Positions 1 to 7,418 of a DNA stretch of 8,880 bases are shown piece after piece. Both the position numbers and the translations under genes were made by a program. Source of the DNA: an uncultured Azospirillum sp. (lineage in GTDB: Bacteria > Pseudomonadota > Alphaproteobacteria > RF32 > CAG-239); assembly GCA_900542055.1 (NCBI GenBank), contig UQMA01000041.1:1-8880 (forward strand), read 5' to 3'. The first letter of the stretch is position 1, and every line of letters starts with the position of its first letter. The notes under the pieces were generated by a model. The model was given only the letters and a program-made list of their open reading frames with translations. It searched no databases and was not told the origin of the DNA.

Positions 1-442
1 CCGAACGATTAATCAACAAATCTGCTTCAGCTATACGTCCTTTTTGATAAATCAGTTCCTCATTGTATTCTTTACGTTTTTCAGCAATAACCGGAAGTTC
101 TTCTTCTCCCTCTTTTGGCATTTCCCCGAGGGATTCGATTCTCTTTGTCACACTTTTCAAATCTGCGTCAAGCTGTTTGCGGCTTTCTTGCAACTGTCCT
201 GAAACCGTGCCCAAATAAGAAACGTATTTACTAATTGTCCTATTGTCGACATTACTTGATTTTAAGGCATCTTCAATATTATTCAGCTCACGGCTGATAC
301 CTGTATAATCAATGGAAGCATTTATTGAACCGACCACAAAAGTGCGGGCATCAACTTCTTTAGCAGAAGCGTCATTTTCCGCTTTTGACGGCAAAGCCCA
401 AAAAAGCAAAGCCGCACACAAAACATAACCCCATTTTTTCAT
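1..442 (-). CDS. DUF3772-type MscS-family mechanosensitive channel, N-terminal part (truncated by window edge)
   Basis: The reading frame opens at an ATG (440-442) and runs without a stop to the left edge, giving 147 residues of a longer protein. Residues 1-21 look like a signal peptide: MKKWG, a hydrophobic core VLCAALLFWALP, then cleavage after SKA. The rest is helical and rich in charged residues and Gln. Its segment around residues 101-147 (RIESLGEMPKEGEEELPVIA and the following ADLLINRS) follows the pattern of DUF3772, the periplasmic coiled-coil domain found ahead of the membrane segments in many alphaproteobacterial MscS-like channels. Such proteins sit in the inner membrane and release solutes on osmotic downshock. 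No membrane helix or MscS core is visible because the gene is cut. A ribosome site AAGGGAG at 451-457 lies 8 bases before the start. It begins 28 bases after the Asd-like gene, so it is probably the next gene of the same operon. The family call rests on pattern recognition of a partial domain. Confidence 0.7.
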   Translation of the reverse strand, partial: MKKWGYVLCAALLFWALPSKAENDASAKEVDARTFVVGSINASIDYTGISRELNNIEDALKSSNVDNRTISKYVSYLGTVSGQLQESRKQLDADLKSVTKRIESLGEMPKEGEEELPVIAEKRKEYNEELIYQKGRIAEADLLINRS

Positions 443-470
443 TTTGCAGTCTCCCTTGTTTTAGGATATT

Positions 471-1472
471 CTATTTTTCCCACAAACGAATGATTTTATA
501 AACATTTCCGGCCACACCAAAGCGCAAATTATCGGCAACGCACCAAAAACTGAAACCGTTTTCAACCGATACATCTTGACGCAGACGGCTGACATAAACT
601 TCTATTTCACCTTGAACATCATTCAAAGTTACATAGCCGCCTTTAACTTTTTTGTCAAAAACAATAACATCCTTGGTTTGTTTCATCAAAGCCGCCACAT
701 CGTCAACATCGACATCTTCAGCGCATTCCACATTAACATAAGCAGCGCTGCCGACAAATGCAGGAATAACGGCGCAGTTTGCATGAACTTTTATATCCCG
801 TCCCAAAACTTTTTTGGTTTCAGCATTAATGCTCCATTCATATTTTGTTTCATCGCCGATAAATTCTTCAACTTGCGGAATAGCGTTAAAAGCAATTTGC
901 TTTTCAAAAACTTTTTGATTATCTGCCAAACTTTCATTCATAAAAATTTTACGGGTTTGCGCAAACAATTCGTCCATACCGTCTTTACCGTATATAGAAG
1001 CAGAAGTGTATGTCGAAACCACCATTCGTTCAATATTGTATTTCTTATCAACACTTACCAACGGTAATAAAATTTGAGTAACCGCTGCGGAAGGAACGCT
1101 GACCAAACCGCGTTTTGCTTCTTGCAATTTTGCATCATTGACGCCGGCAATAATCATCGGCACATCTGAATCACTGAAAAAACAAGCACTGCAGTCTATA
1201 ACGCGTGCACCTTTATCTAAAGCTTTTTTAACAAAGCGTTTTGAAATTTCCTCACCGGCTGCAAATACGACAATATCGATTCCGCTAAAATCATATTCAT
1301 CTAAGTTCAGCACATCAATTTCATCGTCTTCGCCATAAGAAACCTGTGTGCCGAGAGGAGCGCGCGGCTCAAGAGCAATGATATTTTCTGCCGGATAAGC
1401 ACCATCAGCCAAAAAACTCAAAACTTCATGTCCGATACTTTCTTCAGCTCCGACAACTGCTATTTTTTTCAT
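471..1472 (-). CDS. Aspartate-semialdehyde dehydrogenase family protein lacking the catalytic residues (probable pseudoenzyme)
   Basis: The protein (333 residues from ATG 1470-1472) aligns along its whole length with alphaproteobacterial Asd: a Rossmann start IAVVGAEESIG (normally GATGxVG), VVSTYTSAS, GMDELFAQT, IAFNAIPQVE, ETKKVLG and the C-terminal WCVADNLRFG. Real Asd makes aspartate semialdehyde for the lysine, threonine, methionine and diaminopimelate branches. Here the key residues are changed. The catalytic Cys of PNC is Ala129 (VPSAAVT), the substrate Gln of STYQ is Thr156, the Arg of CVRVP is Val235, the His of GH is Ser242, and the Arg of SAFRM is Phe99. The Glu before ETKK is kept. 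The frame is intact, so this is not a decayed gene. E. coli Usg is a known comparison: an Asd homologue without the active site, also ending in a DNVRFG-like motif. It may be a structural or regulatory paralogue, with a normal asd elsewhere. The role is unknown. It follows prfA by 74 bases. Confidence 0.85.
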   Translation of the reverse strand: MKKIAVVGAEESIGHEVLSFLADGAYPAENIIALEPRAPLGTQVSYGEDDEIDVLNLDEYDFSGIDIVVFAAGEEISKRFVKKALDKGARVIDCSACFFSDSDVPMIIAGVNDAKLQEAKRGLVSVPSAAVTQILLPLVSVDKKYNIERMVVSTYTSASIYGKDGMDELFAQTRKIFMNESLADNQKVFEKQIAFNAIPQVEEFIGDETKYEWSINAETKKVLGRDIKVHANCAVIPAFVGSAAYVNVECAEDVDVDDVAALMKQTKDVIVFDKKVKGGYVTLNDVQGEIEVYVSRLRQDVSVENGFSFWCVADNLRFGVAGNVYKIIRLWEK

Positions 1473-1480
1473 TTTTACCA

Positions 1481-1485
1481 TCCTT
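1481..1485 (-). promoter_or_regulatory. Ribosome binding site that sets the start of the Asd-like gene
   Basis: On the minus strand AGAAGGA precedes the gene. The AAGGA core lies directly against the upstream ATG at 1479-1481 (even overlapping it) but 8 bases before the ATG at 1470-1472. Only the second spacing is workable, and the second start gives the usual Asd N-terminus MKKIAVVGA. Confidence 0.6.
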
Positions 1486-1546
1486 CTACATACTATGTAC
1501 CATATAACAACATTTATTTACAAAACAATAATTTTGCTGTTATTTT

Positions 1547-2620
1547 CTACTCCAATTCAGCCAAACGCTGAGCTTGATCTTCAGCAATAAGCGCGTCGAT
1601 AATTTCGCCCAGAGCATCTCCCGAAACAACTTCATCCAGTTTATAAAGCGTCAAATTTATACGATGATCCGTAACGCGTCCCTGAGGATAATTATAAGTA
1701 CGGATACGTTCCGAGCGGTCGCCGCTGCCGACTTGCAATTTGCGTCTTTCGGAATAAGCCGAATCAATCGAACTTTTCTGTTGATCATACAGCTTAGCAC
1801 GCAATTGGCGCATAGCCTGCTCTTTGTTTTTAAATTGAGATCTTCCGTCCTGACATTGAACTACTGTTCCGGTCGGAATATGGGTTATGCGCACGGCTGA
1901 TTCGGTTTTGTTAATATGTTGCCCGCCGGCTCCTGATGCACGATAAACATCAATACGCAAATCTGCCGGATTAATTTCAAAATCAACTTCTTCTATTTCA
2001 GGCAAAACAGCCACAGTTGCCGCCGAACTGTGCACTCTGCCTTGAGATTCGGTAACCGGCACACGCTGCACGCGATGCGCTCCCGATTCAAATTTCAGTT
2101 TCAAAAACACATCTTTTCCGCTGATGCTGGCCGACGCTTCTTTATAACCGCCCAAACCATTTTCGTTAGTATCCAAAACTTCGAATTTCCATCCCTGCAA
2201 AGCGGCGTAGCGTTGATACATTTCAAACAAAACCGCCGCAAACAAAGCAGCCTCATCGCCTCCGGTACCGGCGCGAACTTCCAAAATGGCATTTTTTTCG
2301 TCTTCGGCATTTTTAGGAAGCAATAACACTTTTATTTGCTTTTCCATTTCAGGAAGTTTTTCTTTTAATTCGAAAAACTCCGCCTCTGCCATTTCTTTCA
2401 TTTCTTTATCCAGGTTTCCGTCATTCATCATGGCTTCGGCATCATTCATATCCGCCTCGGCCTTGCGATATGATTTTATGGCATCTACCACTGGAGAAAG
2501 CTCTGATAATTCTTTATTCATTCTCACCATATCATCGGCTGACAACCCCGGAGCCGACAACAAAGATGAAATTTCATCATAACGGTTAACAACATTAGCT
2601 AAATTTTCAGCAAAACTCAT
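1547..2620 (-). CDS. prfA: Peptide chain release factor 1 (RF1)
   Basis: This 357-residue protein is RF1, which reads UAA and UAG in the ribosomal A site and triggers peptide release. An N-terminal helical domain (about 1-105) is followed by the RF core. The codon-reading tripeptide is PVT at 188-190 in RVPVTESQGRVHSSAATVAV. This is the RF1 P-x-T form, not the SPF of RF2. The peptidyl-transferase motif GGQ is at 232-234 in RASGAGGQHINKTESAVRIT. Length and all landmarks are normal for the family. The start ATG overlaps the hisS stop as ATGA, with GAGGA 9 bases upstream, so the two are translationally coupled. In many bacteria prmC, the GGQ methyltransferase, follows prfA; here the Asd-like gene does. 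Confidence 0.98.
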   Translation of the reverse strand: MSFAENLANVVNRYDEISSLLSAPGLSADDMVRMNKELSELSPVVDAIKSYRKAEADMNDAEAMMNDGNLDKEMKEMAEAEFFELKEKLPEMEKQIKVLLLPKNAEDEKNAILEVRAGTGGDEAALFAAVLFEMYQRYAALQGWKFEVLDTNENGLGGYKEASASISGKDVFLKLKFESGAHRVQRVPVTESQGRVHSSAATVAVLPEIEEVDFEINPADLRIDVYRASGAGGQHINKTESAVRITHIPTGTVVQCQDGRSQFKNKEQAMRQLRAKLYDQQKSSIDSAYSERRKLQVGSGDRSERIRTYNYPQGRVTDHRINLTLYKLDEVVSGDALGEIIDALIAEDQAQRLAELE

Positions 2621-3855
2621 TCTTTAACTTCCTCAACAATATTCTCAACATTAACTATTTTTTGTTCGCCGCTATCCAAATTTTTTACAGCTGCTTTACC
2701 TTCGGCCAATTCATCGGGACCGATAATAACAGCAACGCGCGAATTAACTTTATTGGCTTTTATCATACGTTTTTTCATATTTCCGCTGTACCCTTGTTCA
2801 ACGCGCATTCCTGCCAACCTTATTTTTTGAGCAATTTCCATAGCTGCTTCATTGACTTCATCGTTAACCGGAATAACTGCTACCGGACGCGGAGTTTCTG
2901 CTGCATTTTCAAGCAGCATGGCTAATCTTTCAACACCGCATGCCCAACCTATACCGGCAACGGCGCCGCCGCCCATTTGTTCTACCAAACCATCATAACG
3001 ACCGCCGGCCAAAACAGTGCCCTGAGCTCCGAGTTTATCCGTTACCAACTCAAAAACTGTATGCGTATAATAGTCTAATCCCCGAACCAATCGGTTGTTA
3101 ACTCTGTATTTAATCCCCAAACGATCCAAACCGGCCAAAACTTTGGCAAAGAAAGTACGCGAAGCCTCATTCAGACTGTCAGCATAAAGAGGAGCGTTTT
3201 CAACAACAATTTTATCGCACTCTTCCTTGGAATCGAGCACACGCAGAGGATTGCGCTCCAAACGGTTTTTGCTGTCTTCAGACAGCTCATCATAATGTTG
3301 GCGCAAATAGTTTACCAATTTTTCGCGATAAGTATTGCGGCTTTCCGTATCTCCCAACGAGTTGATTTCTACGGTAACCTGCCCCTGCAAGCCTAATTTT
3401 TCCAAAAACTCATAAGCCATGGCAATAACTTCAACATCAGCCTGCGGTGTATCGGCTCCCAACAACTCAACTCCAAACTGAGTAAATTGGCGCTGACGTC
3501 CTTTTTGTGGACGTTCATAACGGAACATAGGTCCTTGATAATATAATTTTAAAGGCAGATTTTGCTGCATTCCGTTTGATACAAATGCGCGAATAGCACC
3601 GGCAGTCCCCTCAGGACGCAAAGTCAAGCTCTCACCGCCGCGATCTTCAAAGCAATACATTTCTTTGGTAACAATATCACTGGTATCACCTAAATTACGT
3701 GCAAAAACCTCCGTAAATTCAAATATAGGGGTTTCTATTTCTTCAAAACCATACTTTTCAACTACAAATTCGCCGATACGGGTTACCTGTTTGGTTTTCT
3801 TTTTTGCATCACCATACAAATCATAAGTACCGCGCACATTTTGTATTTTTGCCAT
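2617..3855 (-). CDS. hisS: Histidine-tRNA ligase (HisRS)
   Basis: The protein charges tRNA-His with histidine in the cytoplasm using ATP. From the ATG at 3853-3855 it is 412 residues, the normal size for bacterial HisRS. Class II motif 1 lies around EEIETPIFEF (near 38-47). Motif 2 is RYERPQKGRQRQF at about 112-124. The histidine-specific loops RGLDYYT (258-264) and AGGRYDGL follow, and motif 3 is GIGWACGVERL at about 301-311. The C-terminal anticodon-binding domain starts near RPVAVIPVND and ends at VENIVEEVKE. A longer frame exists from a TTG at 3871-3873, but the Shine-Dalgarno AAGGA sits 7 bases before the ATG, and MAKIQNVRGTYD is the usual N-terminus. The motif 2 loop (RPQKGR) looks like that of standard bacterial HisRS rather than the divergent type known from some alphaproteobacteria. 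It ends by overlapping prfA by 4 bases. Confidence 0.98.
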   Translation of the reverse strand: MAKIQNVRGTYDLYGDAKKKTKQVTRIGEFVVEKYGFEEIETPIFEFTEVFARNLGDTSDIVTKEMYCFEDRGGESLTLRPEGTAGAIRAFVSNGMQQNLPLKLYYQGPMFRYERPQKGRQRQFTQFGVELLGADTPQADVEVIAMAYEFLEKLGLQGQVTVEINSLGDTESRNTYREKLVNYLRQHYDELSEDSKNRLERNPLRVLDSKEECDKIVVENAPLYADSLNEASRTFFAKVLAGLDRLGIKYRVNNRLVRGLDYYTHTVFELVTDKLGAQGTVLAGGRYDGLVEQMGGGAVAGIGWACGVERLAMLLENAAETPRPVAVIPVNDEVNEAAMEIAQKIRLAGMRVEQGYSGNMKKRMIKANKVNSRVAVIIGPDELAEGKAAVKNLDSGEQKIVNVENIVEEVKE

Positions 3856-3862
3856 ATTTTTA

Positions 3863-3867
3863 TCCTT
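3863..3867 (-). promoter_or_regulatory. Ribosome binding site that sets the hisS start
   Basis: AAGGA on the minus strand, 7 bases upstream of the ATG at 3853-3855. It lies inside the six-codon extension that would be read from the alternative TTG at 3871-3873, so the TTG start is unlikely. Confidence 0.7.
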
Positions 3868-3876
3868 TTTCAAAAC

Positions 3877-3918
3877 AAAAGATGAAAATAGCCTTTTAAA
3901 AAGCTATTTTCATCTTTT
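3877..3918 (-). terminator. Perfect inverted repeat between rodZ and hisS: terminator or attenuator
   Basis: AAAAGATGAAAATAGC (3877-3892) and its exact complement GCTATTTTCATCTTTT (3903-3918) form a 16-bp stem with a 10-base loop. On the minus strand the stem begins about 11 bases after the rodZ stop and is followed by TTTTGTTTTG, so it can act as an intrinsic terminator in the direction of transcription. The stem is AT-rich (4 of 16 pairs are G-C), so termination may be partial. It also has T residues on the plus-strand side and is formally bidirectional, though no plus-strand gene reads into it. If it terminates well, hisS and prfA need another promoter, and I see no clear one in the gap. 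Confidence 0.65.
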
Positions 3919-3929
3919 CCAGATTATCG

Positions 3930-5009
3930 CTAATGGTTAGCATTCAAAACACTGTCAACATCTATATTCATTTTTTTATTAGGGTTAATCATCGGAGTAA
4001 GTTTACCATCGACATAAACATTTACCCCATCATATTTTCCTGAAGAAAGAATCAAGCCCTTAACGTTTGGCAAGCGGTAGCTTTCGCCAACATGCAAAAT
4101 TTTGCTTATATAGACCTTGTTTTTATCTTTAACTTCGAGCCAAGTATCTTCTTTAGTTATTTCAATTAAAATATTACCTTTTGCCACATCCTGTGGTTTA
4201 TTTACCTCAGCTTTGTTTTTAGTAGCGACCGGTTGATTTTCTGTTTTTTCAGCTTCTTTCTTAGCCTCAGTTTTTTTTTCGCTTTTTGCCGAAACCTGTT
4301 CAACTGCAGTTTTAACAACAGCCGGCTCCACATAACTTTCTTCGCTGACAGTTATCTGTTCAGTTACTGGCACCGGAAGATTTTCGCTGTCTACAATCTC
4401 TTTTGCTTTATTATCAACTGTTTCGTCTTCAGAAAAATATTCGATTTCACCTGCCGGCGCCGATGCTGTTTCGTTTTGCATCTCGATTGCTTTATCGTCT
4501 TCGGTCTGAGTATTTTCGGACGCAGCAGGAGTAAAAACATTCCACAACAATGCAACCAAAACCGCTGCAATTATTCCGGATAAGACATAAAATTTTCCAG
4601 GGATACTGGCTTCAGCAGGAATATCCTCATTAACAATCGGACGCACCGATTTTTTGTCGGCATTAATTTCTTCACGAAACAATTGTGTAATCCGAACATT
4701 ATTCAAGCCTAAATATTTTGCATACGCATTAACAAATCCAGACGAATACGGCATAACAGGCAATTGAGAATAATTTCCTTTTTCAATAGCATCCAAATAT
4801 GAACGGCGGATACATAAAATTTGGGAAATTTCGACCAAATCCAAACCTTTTTTTACACGTTCATTATACAATATAGAACCAACCCTGTCATTTTCGTGAA
4901 CAGACTGCTCCTCTGCCGATGATTTTTTATTTTTATCGGATATTTGTTTTTCACCACTATTATCCGTTGCTTTCACCTGTTTTTTCGGCATTTCTGATTC
5001 TTTTGTCAC
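3930..5009 (-). CDS. rodZ: RodZ-like protein: HTH domain, one membrane helix, DUF4115 C-terminal domain
   Basis: The layout is that of RodZ, the bitopic protein linking MreB filaments to the elongation wall-synthesis machinery. From the GTG at 5007-5009 it is 359 residues. A charged N-terminal tail is followed by an Xre/HTH_25 domain at about 44-113 (GSILYNERVKKGLDLVEISQ, RRSYLDAIEKGNYSQLP, FVNAYAKYLGLN). One membrane helix lies at about 139-159 (FYVLSGIIAAVLVALLW). A long low-complexity Glu/Lys/Thr/Val linker precedes the DUF4115 domain at about 278-354 (DTWLEVKDK, GVNVYVDGK). Start choice: a longer frame begins at ATG 5079-5081 inside ptsP with no ribosome site. AGGGG at 5018-5022 points to TTG 5010-5012 or GTG 5007-5009. 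ATG 4989-4991 (MPKKQ) is a third option with a weak site. With the GTG, the gene starts 46 bases after ptsP. In many alphaproteobacteria the order is rodZ-like, ispG, hisS; ispG is absent here. Confidence 0.9.
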   Translation of the reverse strand: MTKESEMPKKQVKATDNSGEKQISDKNKKSSAEEQSVHENDRVGSILYNERVKKGLDLVEISQILCIRRSYLDAIEKGNYSQLPVMPYSSGFVNAYAKYLGLNNVRITQLFREEINADKKSVRPIVNEDIPAEASIPGKFYVLSGIIAAVLVALLWNVFTPAASENTQTEDDKAIEMQNETASAPAGEIEYFSEDETVDNKAKEIVDSENLPVPVTEQITVSEESYVEPAVVKTAVEQVSAKSEKKTEAKKEAEKTENQPVATKNKAEVNKPQDVAKGNILIEITKEDTWLEVKDKNKVYISKILHVGESYRLPNVKGLILSSGKYDGVNVYVDGKLTPMINPNKKMNIDVDSVLNANH

Positions 5010-5017
5010 CAACTTAT

Positions 5018-5022
5018 CCCCT
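5018..5022 (-). promoter_or_regulatory. Ribosome binding site favouring an internal GTG/TTG start for rodZ
   Basis: The minus strand reads CAGGGGATAAGTTGGTGAC. AGGGG is 5 bases before a TTG and 8 bases before a GTG, both in the rodZ frame. The ATG at 5079-5081 has no purine-rich site before it and would overlap ptsP by 26 bases. Confidence 0.5.
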
Positions 5023-5055
5023 GTTTTTAAAATCCAAGCATTACTAACATATTTT

Positions 5056-7320
5056 TTAATAAATTTCAATACCGTGATCATAAGCGTATGAAAATAATTG
5101 CGGGCGCAAAGTTGCGCACGGTGATTTCAACAAACTTTGAACATAATCGGCAACTTCTGTCGTATTAAGACTTCTAATCATTCCTTTTACACGTCCGAAA
5201 GAAGCGCCGCTGCTGGATAAATTTCGATACCCCAATCCAACCAAAGCAAGAGCCTCTATCGGATTAGAAGCCATCTCGCCGCAAACGGAACAATAAACAT
5301 TATATTTATTTGCTTTATCTACAATCAATTTCATAACCGATAAAAACGGTGCCGACAGCACGTCATAGCGTTCCAAAAGTTTTGGATTTCCTCTGTCGCA
5401 GGCAAATATAAATTGCGCCAAATCATTGGTGCCGACAGAAACAAAATCGGCTTTCGGCAAAATATCATCTAATTGAAAAAGGACTGACGGCACTTCAATC
5501 ATTAAGCCGACGTTCACTTTTTCAGGAACCGGCTGTCCGCGTTTTTTTTCTTTTTCCAGTTCCAGAATCAAAGTTTCTTTCGCATCTTCAAATTCTTCCA
5601 AATCCGAAATCATCGGAAACATTACATTCAGTTCTTTACCTGCCGCCGCAATCAAAAAAGCTTTGATTTGCTGACGCAAAATAGCACGCCTGTCAAGTGT
5701 AATACGAATTGAACGCCAACCGATAGCCGGATTAGCCTCGCCGCTGTAAGCCCAATAAGGAAGCAGTTTGTCCGACCCGACATCAAGACTGCGGAAAACG
5801 ACTTTCTTGCGCCCGCAGCGTTCCATCAGTTCTTTGTAATAAGAAACTTGTTTTTCAACATCTGGCATAATCTCTGATGCCATAAATGGAATTTCCGTCC
5901 GATAAAGCCCAACGCCATCACAATTTGTGTTTTCAATATATTCAAAATCAAGAGGCAGCCCCACATTGATATACATTCCGATTTTCTGTCCGTCCAGCGT
6001 TTGCGCCGGCAAATTGCGCAAAGACGCGAGCTGCTGCGACAACTGTTCTCTTTCCGCAATTCTTTTACGAAAATCATTTTCTATTTGCTGCGAGGGATTA
6101 ACATATAAAAAACCTTCGTTGCCATCTACAGCCACTGTTTGGCCATTTTGAATTTCGGCAAAAATGCCCTGAATTTTTGCCAAAACAGGAATATTTAACG
6201 CTTTCGCCACAATTGCAACATGCATAGTCGGCGTTCCGTCTTCCAAAATCAGTCCGCGTATTCGACTGTAATCATAGTCCATTAATTCCGCCGGCCCCAT
6301 TGTTTGGGCAACAATCACAATATCTTTCGCACCGGTATCGGTTACCTGCTGATAATCTCCGCTCAAATAAGACTGCAAACGATCCGCAACATCTCTCAAA
6401 TCATGCAGACGCTCTTTCAAATAATTGTCCGAACTTGACGACAAACGATTCCACATATCTTCATAAGCCCGCTCGACAGCTGCTTCGGCGGTTAGCCCGC
6501 CTGCAATATTAGCCGAAATCTTTTGATACCATCCTTTGTCGCGGGCAAACATACGATAAGTATCCAATATATCAGCATGTTCTCCCAGCCCAAGTTTTGT
6601 GGAATTGAATTTATGGTCCAAATCATCGTTCATTTGTTGTTGTGCAACCTCTAAACGACGAATTTCTTTATCCTTATCTTCGGCAAAAATATTAGTAACA
6701 GACTGACGGCGGCGGTGAACAACAGCCGTTCCGATTCCGTAGCCCTTGTTCAGGCTAACTCCTTTAATGCGTTCTTTAAGACTTAAGCCTCGTGATTTGC
6801 TCAAAGATTTTTTATATTCGGACATTGCCGGCGAAACAATAATTTCCGCCATAAACATTGCAACCGTTTCCAACAGCTCAACATCCGCATCTGAATATTC
6901 AACTTCATTAATATGATATGCAGCCAACACGCCTATTGTGCGGTTCCATTGAATAACAGGCACACCGATAAAAGATTTGTAATCTTTTTCTTCCAATTCC
7001 GGCCGCGAAACAAATTTCGGATAAACCCATATATTATTCAAAACCAATGAGCGTTTTGTTTGCGCTATTTCACCGATAATTCCTTCGTTGAACCGCACTC
7101 GCATACGGTGAGAAACATCTTCGGAAAAACCATAAGACGAAAACAGTTCTAAATAATTATTGTCAACAGCCACATAACAGGTTGCAGCATCAGCTTTTAC
7201 AGCTTGCGCAATGGTTTTTAAAATATCAGACAGCTTTTGCTTAACACTGTCTTGATTTTCGGTAATCTTTCTCAGTTGCTTTAAGATACCGAGAGCCTGT
7301 TTTATTGCCGGTGACTGCAT
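5056..7320 (-). CDS. ptsP: PTS-Ntr enzyme I (GAF-domain phosphoenolpyruvate-protein phosphotransferase)
   Basis: The 754-residue protein is enzyme I-Ntr, which takes phosphate from phosphoenolpyruvate and passes it to NPr, then EIIA-Ntr. This chain senses nitrogen state and adjusts potassium, carbon and stress functions. A GAF domain fills about 1-165 (FNEGIIGEIAQTKRSL, KSFIGVPVIQWNRTIGVLAA). Next comes the EI N-terminal region with its NPr-binding helices (about 185-330), then the swivelling phosphohistidine domain with His367 in DGTPTMHVAIVAK. The PEP-binding TIM barrel shows GLYRTEIPFM (471-480), VVFRSLDVGSDK, NPAIGWRSIR, MFPMI and VSVGTNDLAQF. The acid/base Cys680 is in CGEMASNP. All catalytic landmarks are present. 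The surroundings of the phosphohistidine differ slightly from the textbook signature (Met before His, Lys at the end). No NPr or EIIA gene is in the window. It is the first gene of the minus-strand run, with a weak GGA site before its ATG. Confidence 0.96.
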   Translation of the reverse strand: MQSPAIKQALGILKQLRKITENQDSVKQKLSDILKTIAQAVKADAATCYVAVDNNYLELFSSYGFSEDVSHRMRVRFNEGIIGEIAQTKRSLVLNNIWVYPKFVSRPELEEKDYKSFIGVPVIQWNRTIGVLAAYHINEVEYSDADVELLETVAMFMAEIIVSPAMSEYKKSLSKSRGLSLKERIKGVSLNKGYGIGTAVVHRRRQSVTNIFAEDKDKEIRRLEVAQQQMNDDLDHKFNSTKLGLGEHADILDTYRMFARDKGWYQKISANIAGGLTAEAAVERAYEDMWNRLSSSSDNYLKERLHDLRDVADRLQSYLSGDYQQVTDTGAKDIVIVAQTMGPAELMDYDYSRIRGLILEDGTPTMHVAIVAKALNIPVLAKIQGIFAEIQNGQTVAVDGNEGFLYVNPSQQIENDFRKRIAEREQLSQQLASLRNLPAQTLDGQKIGMYINVGLPLDFEYIENTNCDGVGLYRTEIPFMASEIMPDVEKQVSYYKELMERCGRKKVVFRSLDVGSDKLLPYWAYSGEANPAIGWRSIRITLDRRAILRQQIKAFLIAAAGKELNVMFPMISDLEEFEDAKETLILELEKEKKRGQPVPEKVNVGLMIEVPSVLFQLDDILPKADFVSVGTNDLAQFIFACDRGNPKLLERYDVLSAPFLSVMKLIVDKANKYNVYCSVCGEMASNPIEALALVGLGYRNLSSSGASFGRVKGMIRSLNTTEVADYVQSLLKSPCATLRPQLFSYAYDHGIEIY

Positions 7321-7349
7321 AAAAATTGTCCAATTTAACTAAATTTATG

Positions 7350-7377
7350 TTGTGATTTTATTTATATTATTTATATT
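7350..7377 (+). promoter_or_regulatory. Possible sigma-70 promoter for the cupin gene
   Basis: On the plus strand TTGTGA (7350-7355) is followed 16 bases later by TATATT (7372-7377). It lies in the 98-base divergent region between ptsP and the cupin gene, overlapping the candidate minus-strand promoter. If both are used, the two units could interfere with or share control of each other. This is a weak call from sequence alone. Confidence 0.3.
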
Positions 7378-7389
7378 GGCTTTCATCAA
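7361..7389 (-). promoter_or_regulatory. Possible sigma-70 promoter for ptsP and the downstream run
   Basis: On the minus strand TTGATG (7384-7389) is followed 17 bases later by TATAAA (7361-7366). The spacing is ideal and both boxes are close to consensus. The predicted RNA would start about 30 bases ahead of the ptsP ATG. The stretch is very AT-rich, so chance matches are easy. Confidence 0.35.
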
Positions 7390-7418
7390 GTCAAAAATAA
7401 TCTGCAAGGAGTAAATAA

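Noticed and set aside
576..1067. A 163-codon plus-strand frame opposite the Asd-like gene
   Set aside because: It is antisense to a gene with clear family similarity. Its composition (Phe, Asn, Ile-rich) is typical of a reverse-frame shadow.
1487..1499. Short palindrome TACATACTATGTA just before the ribosome site of the Asd-like gene
   Set aside because: The arms are only 6 bases and AT-rich in AT-rich DNA. It could be an operator, but nothing else supports it.
1504..1543. Possible weak hairpin after prfA (ATAACA...TGTTAT, with inner CAAAA...TTTTG)
   Set aside because: The pairing is short, made almost only of A-T pairs and interrupted. It lacks a proper T-run in the reading direction, so I do not call it a terminator.
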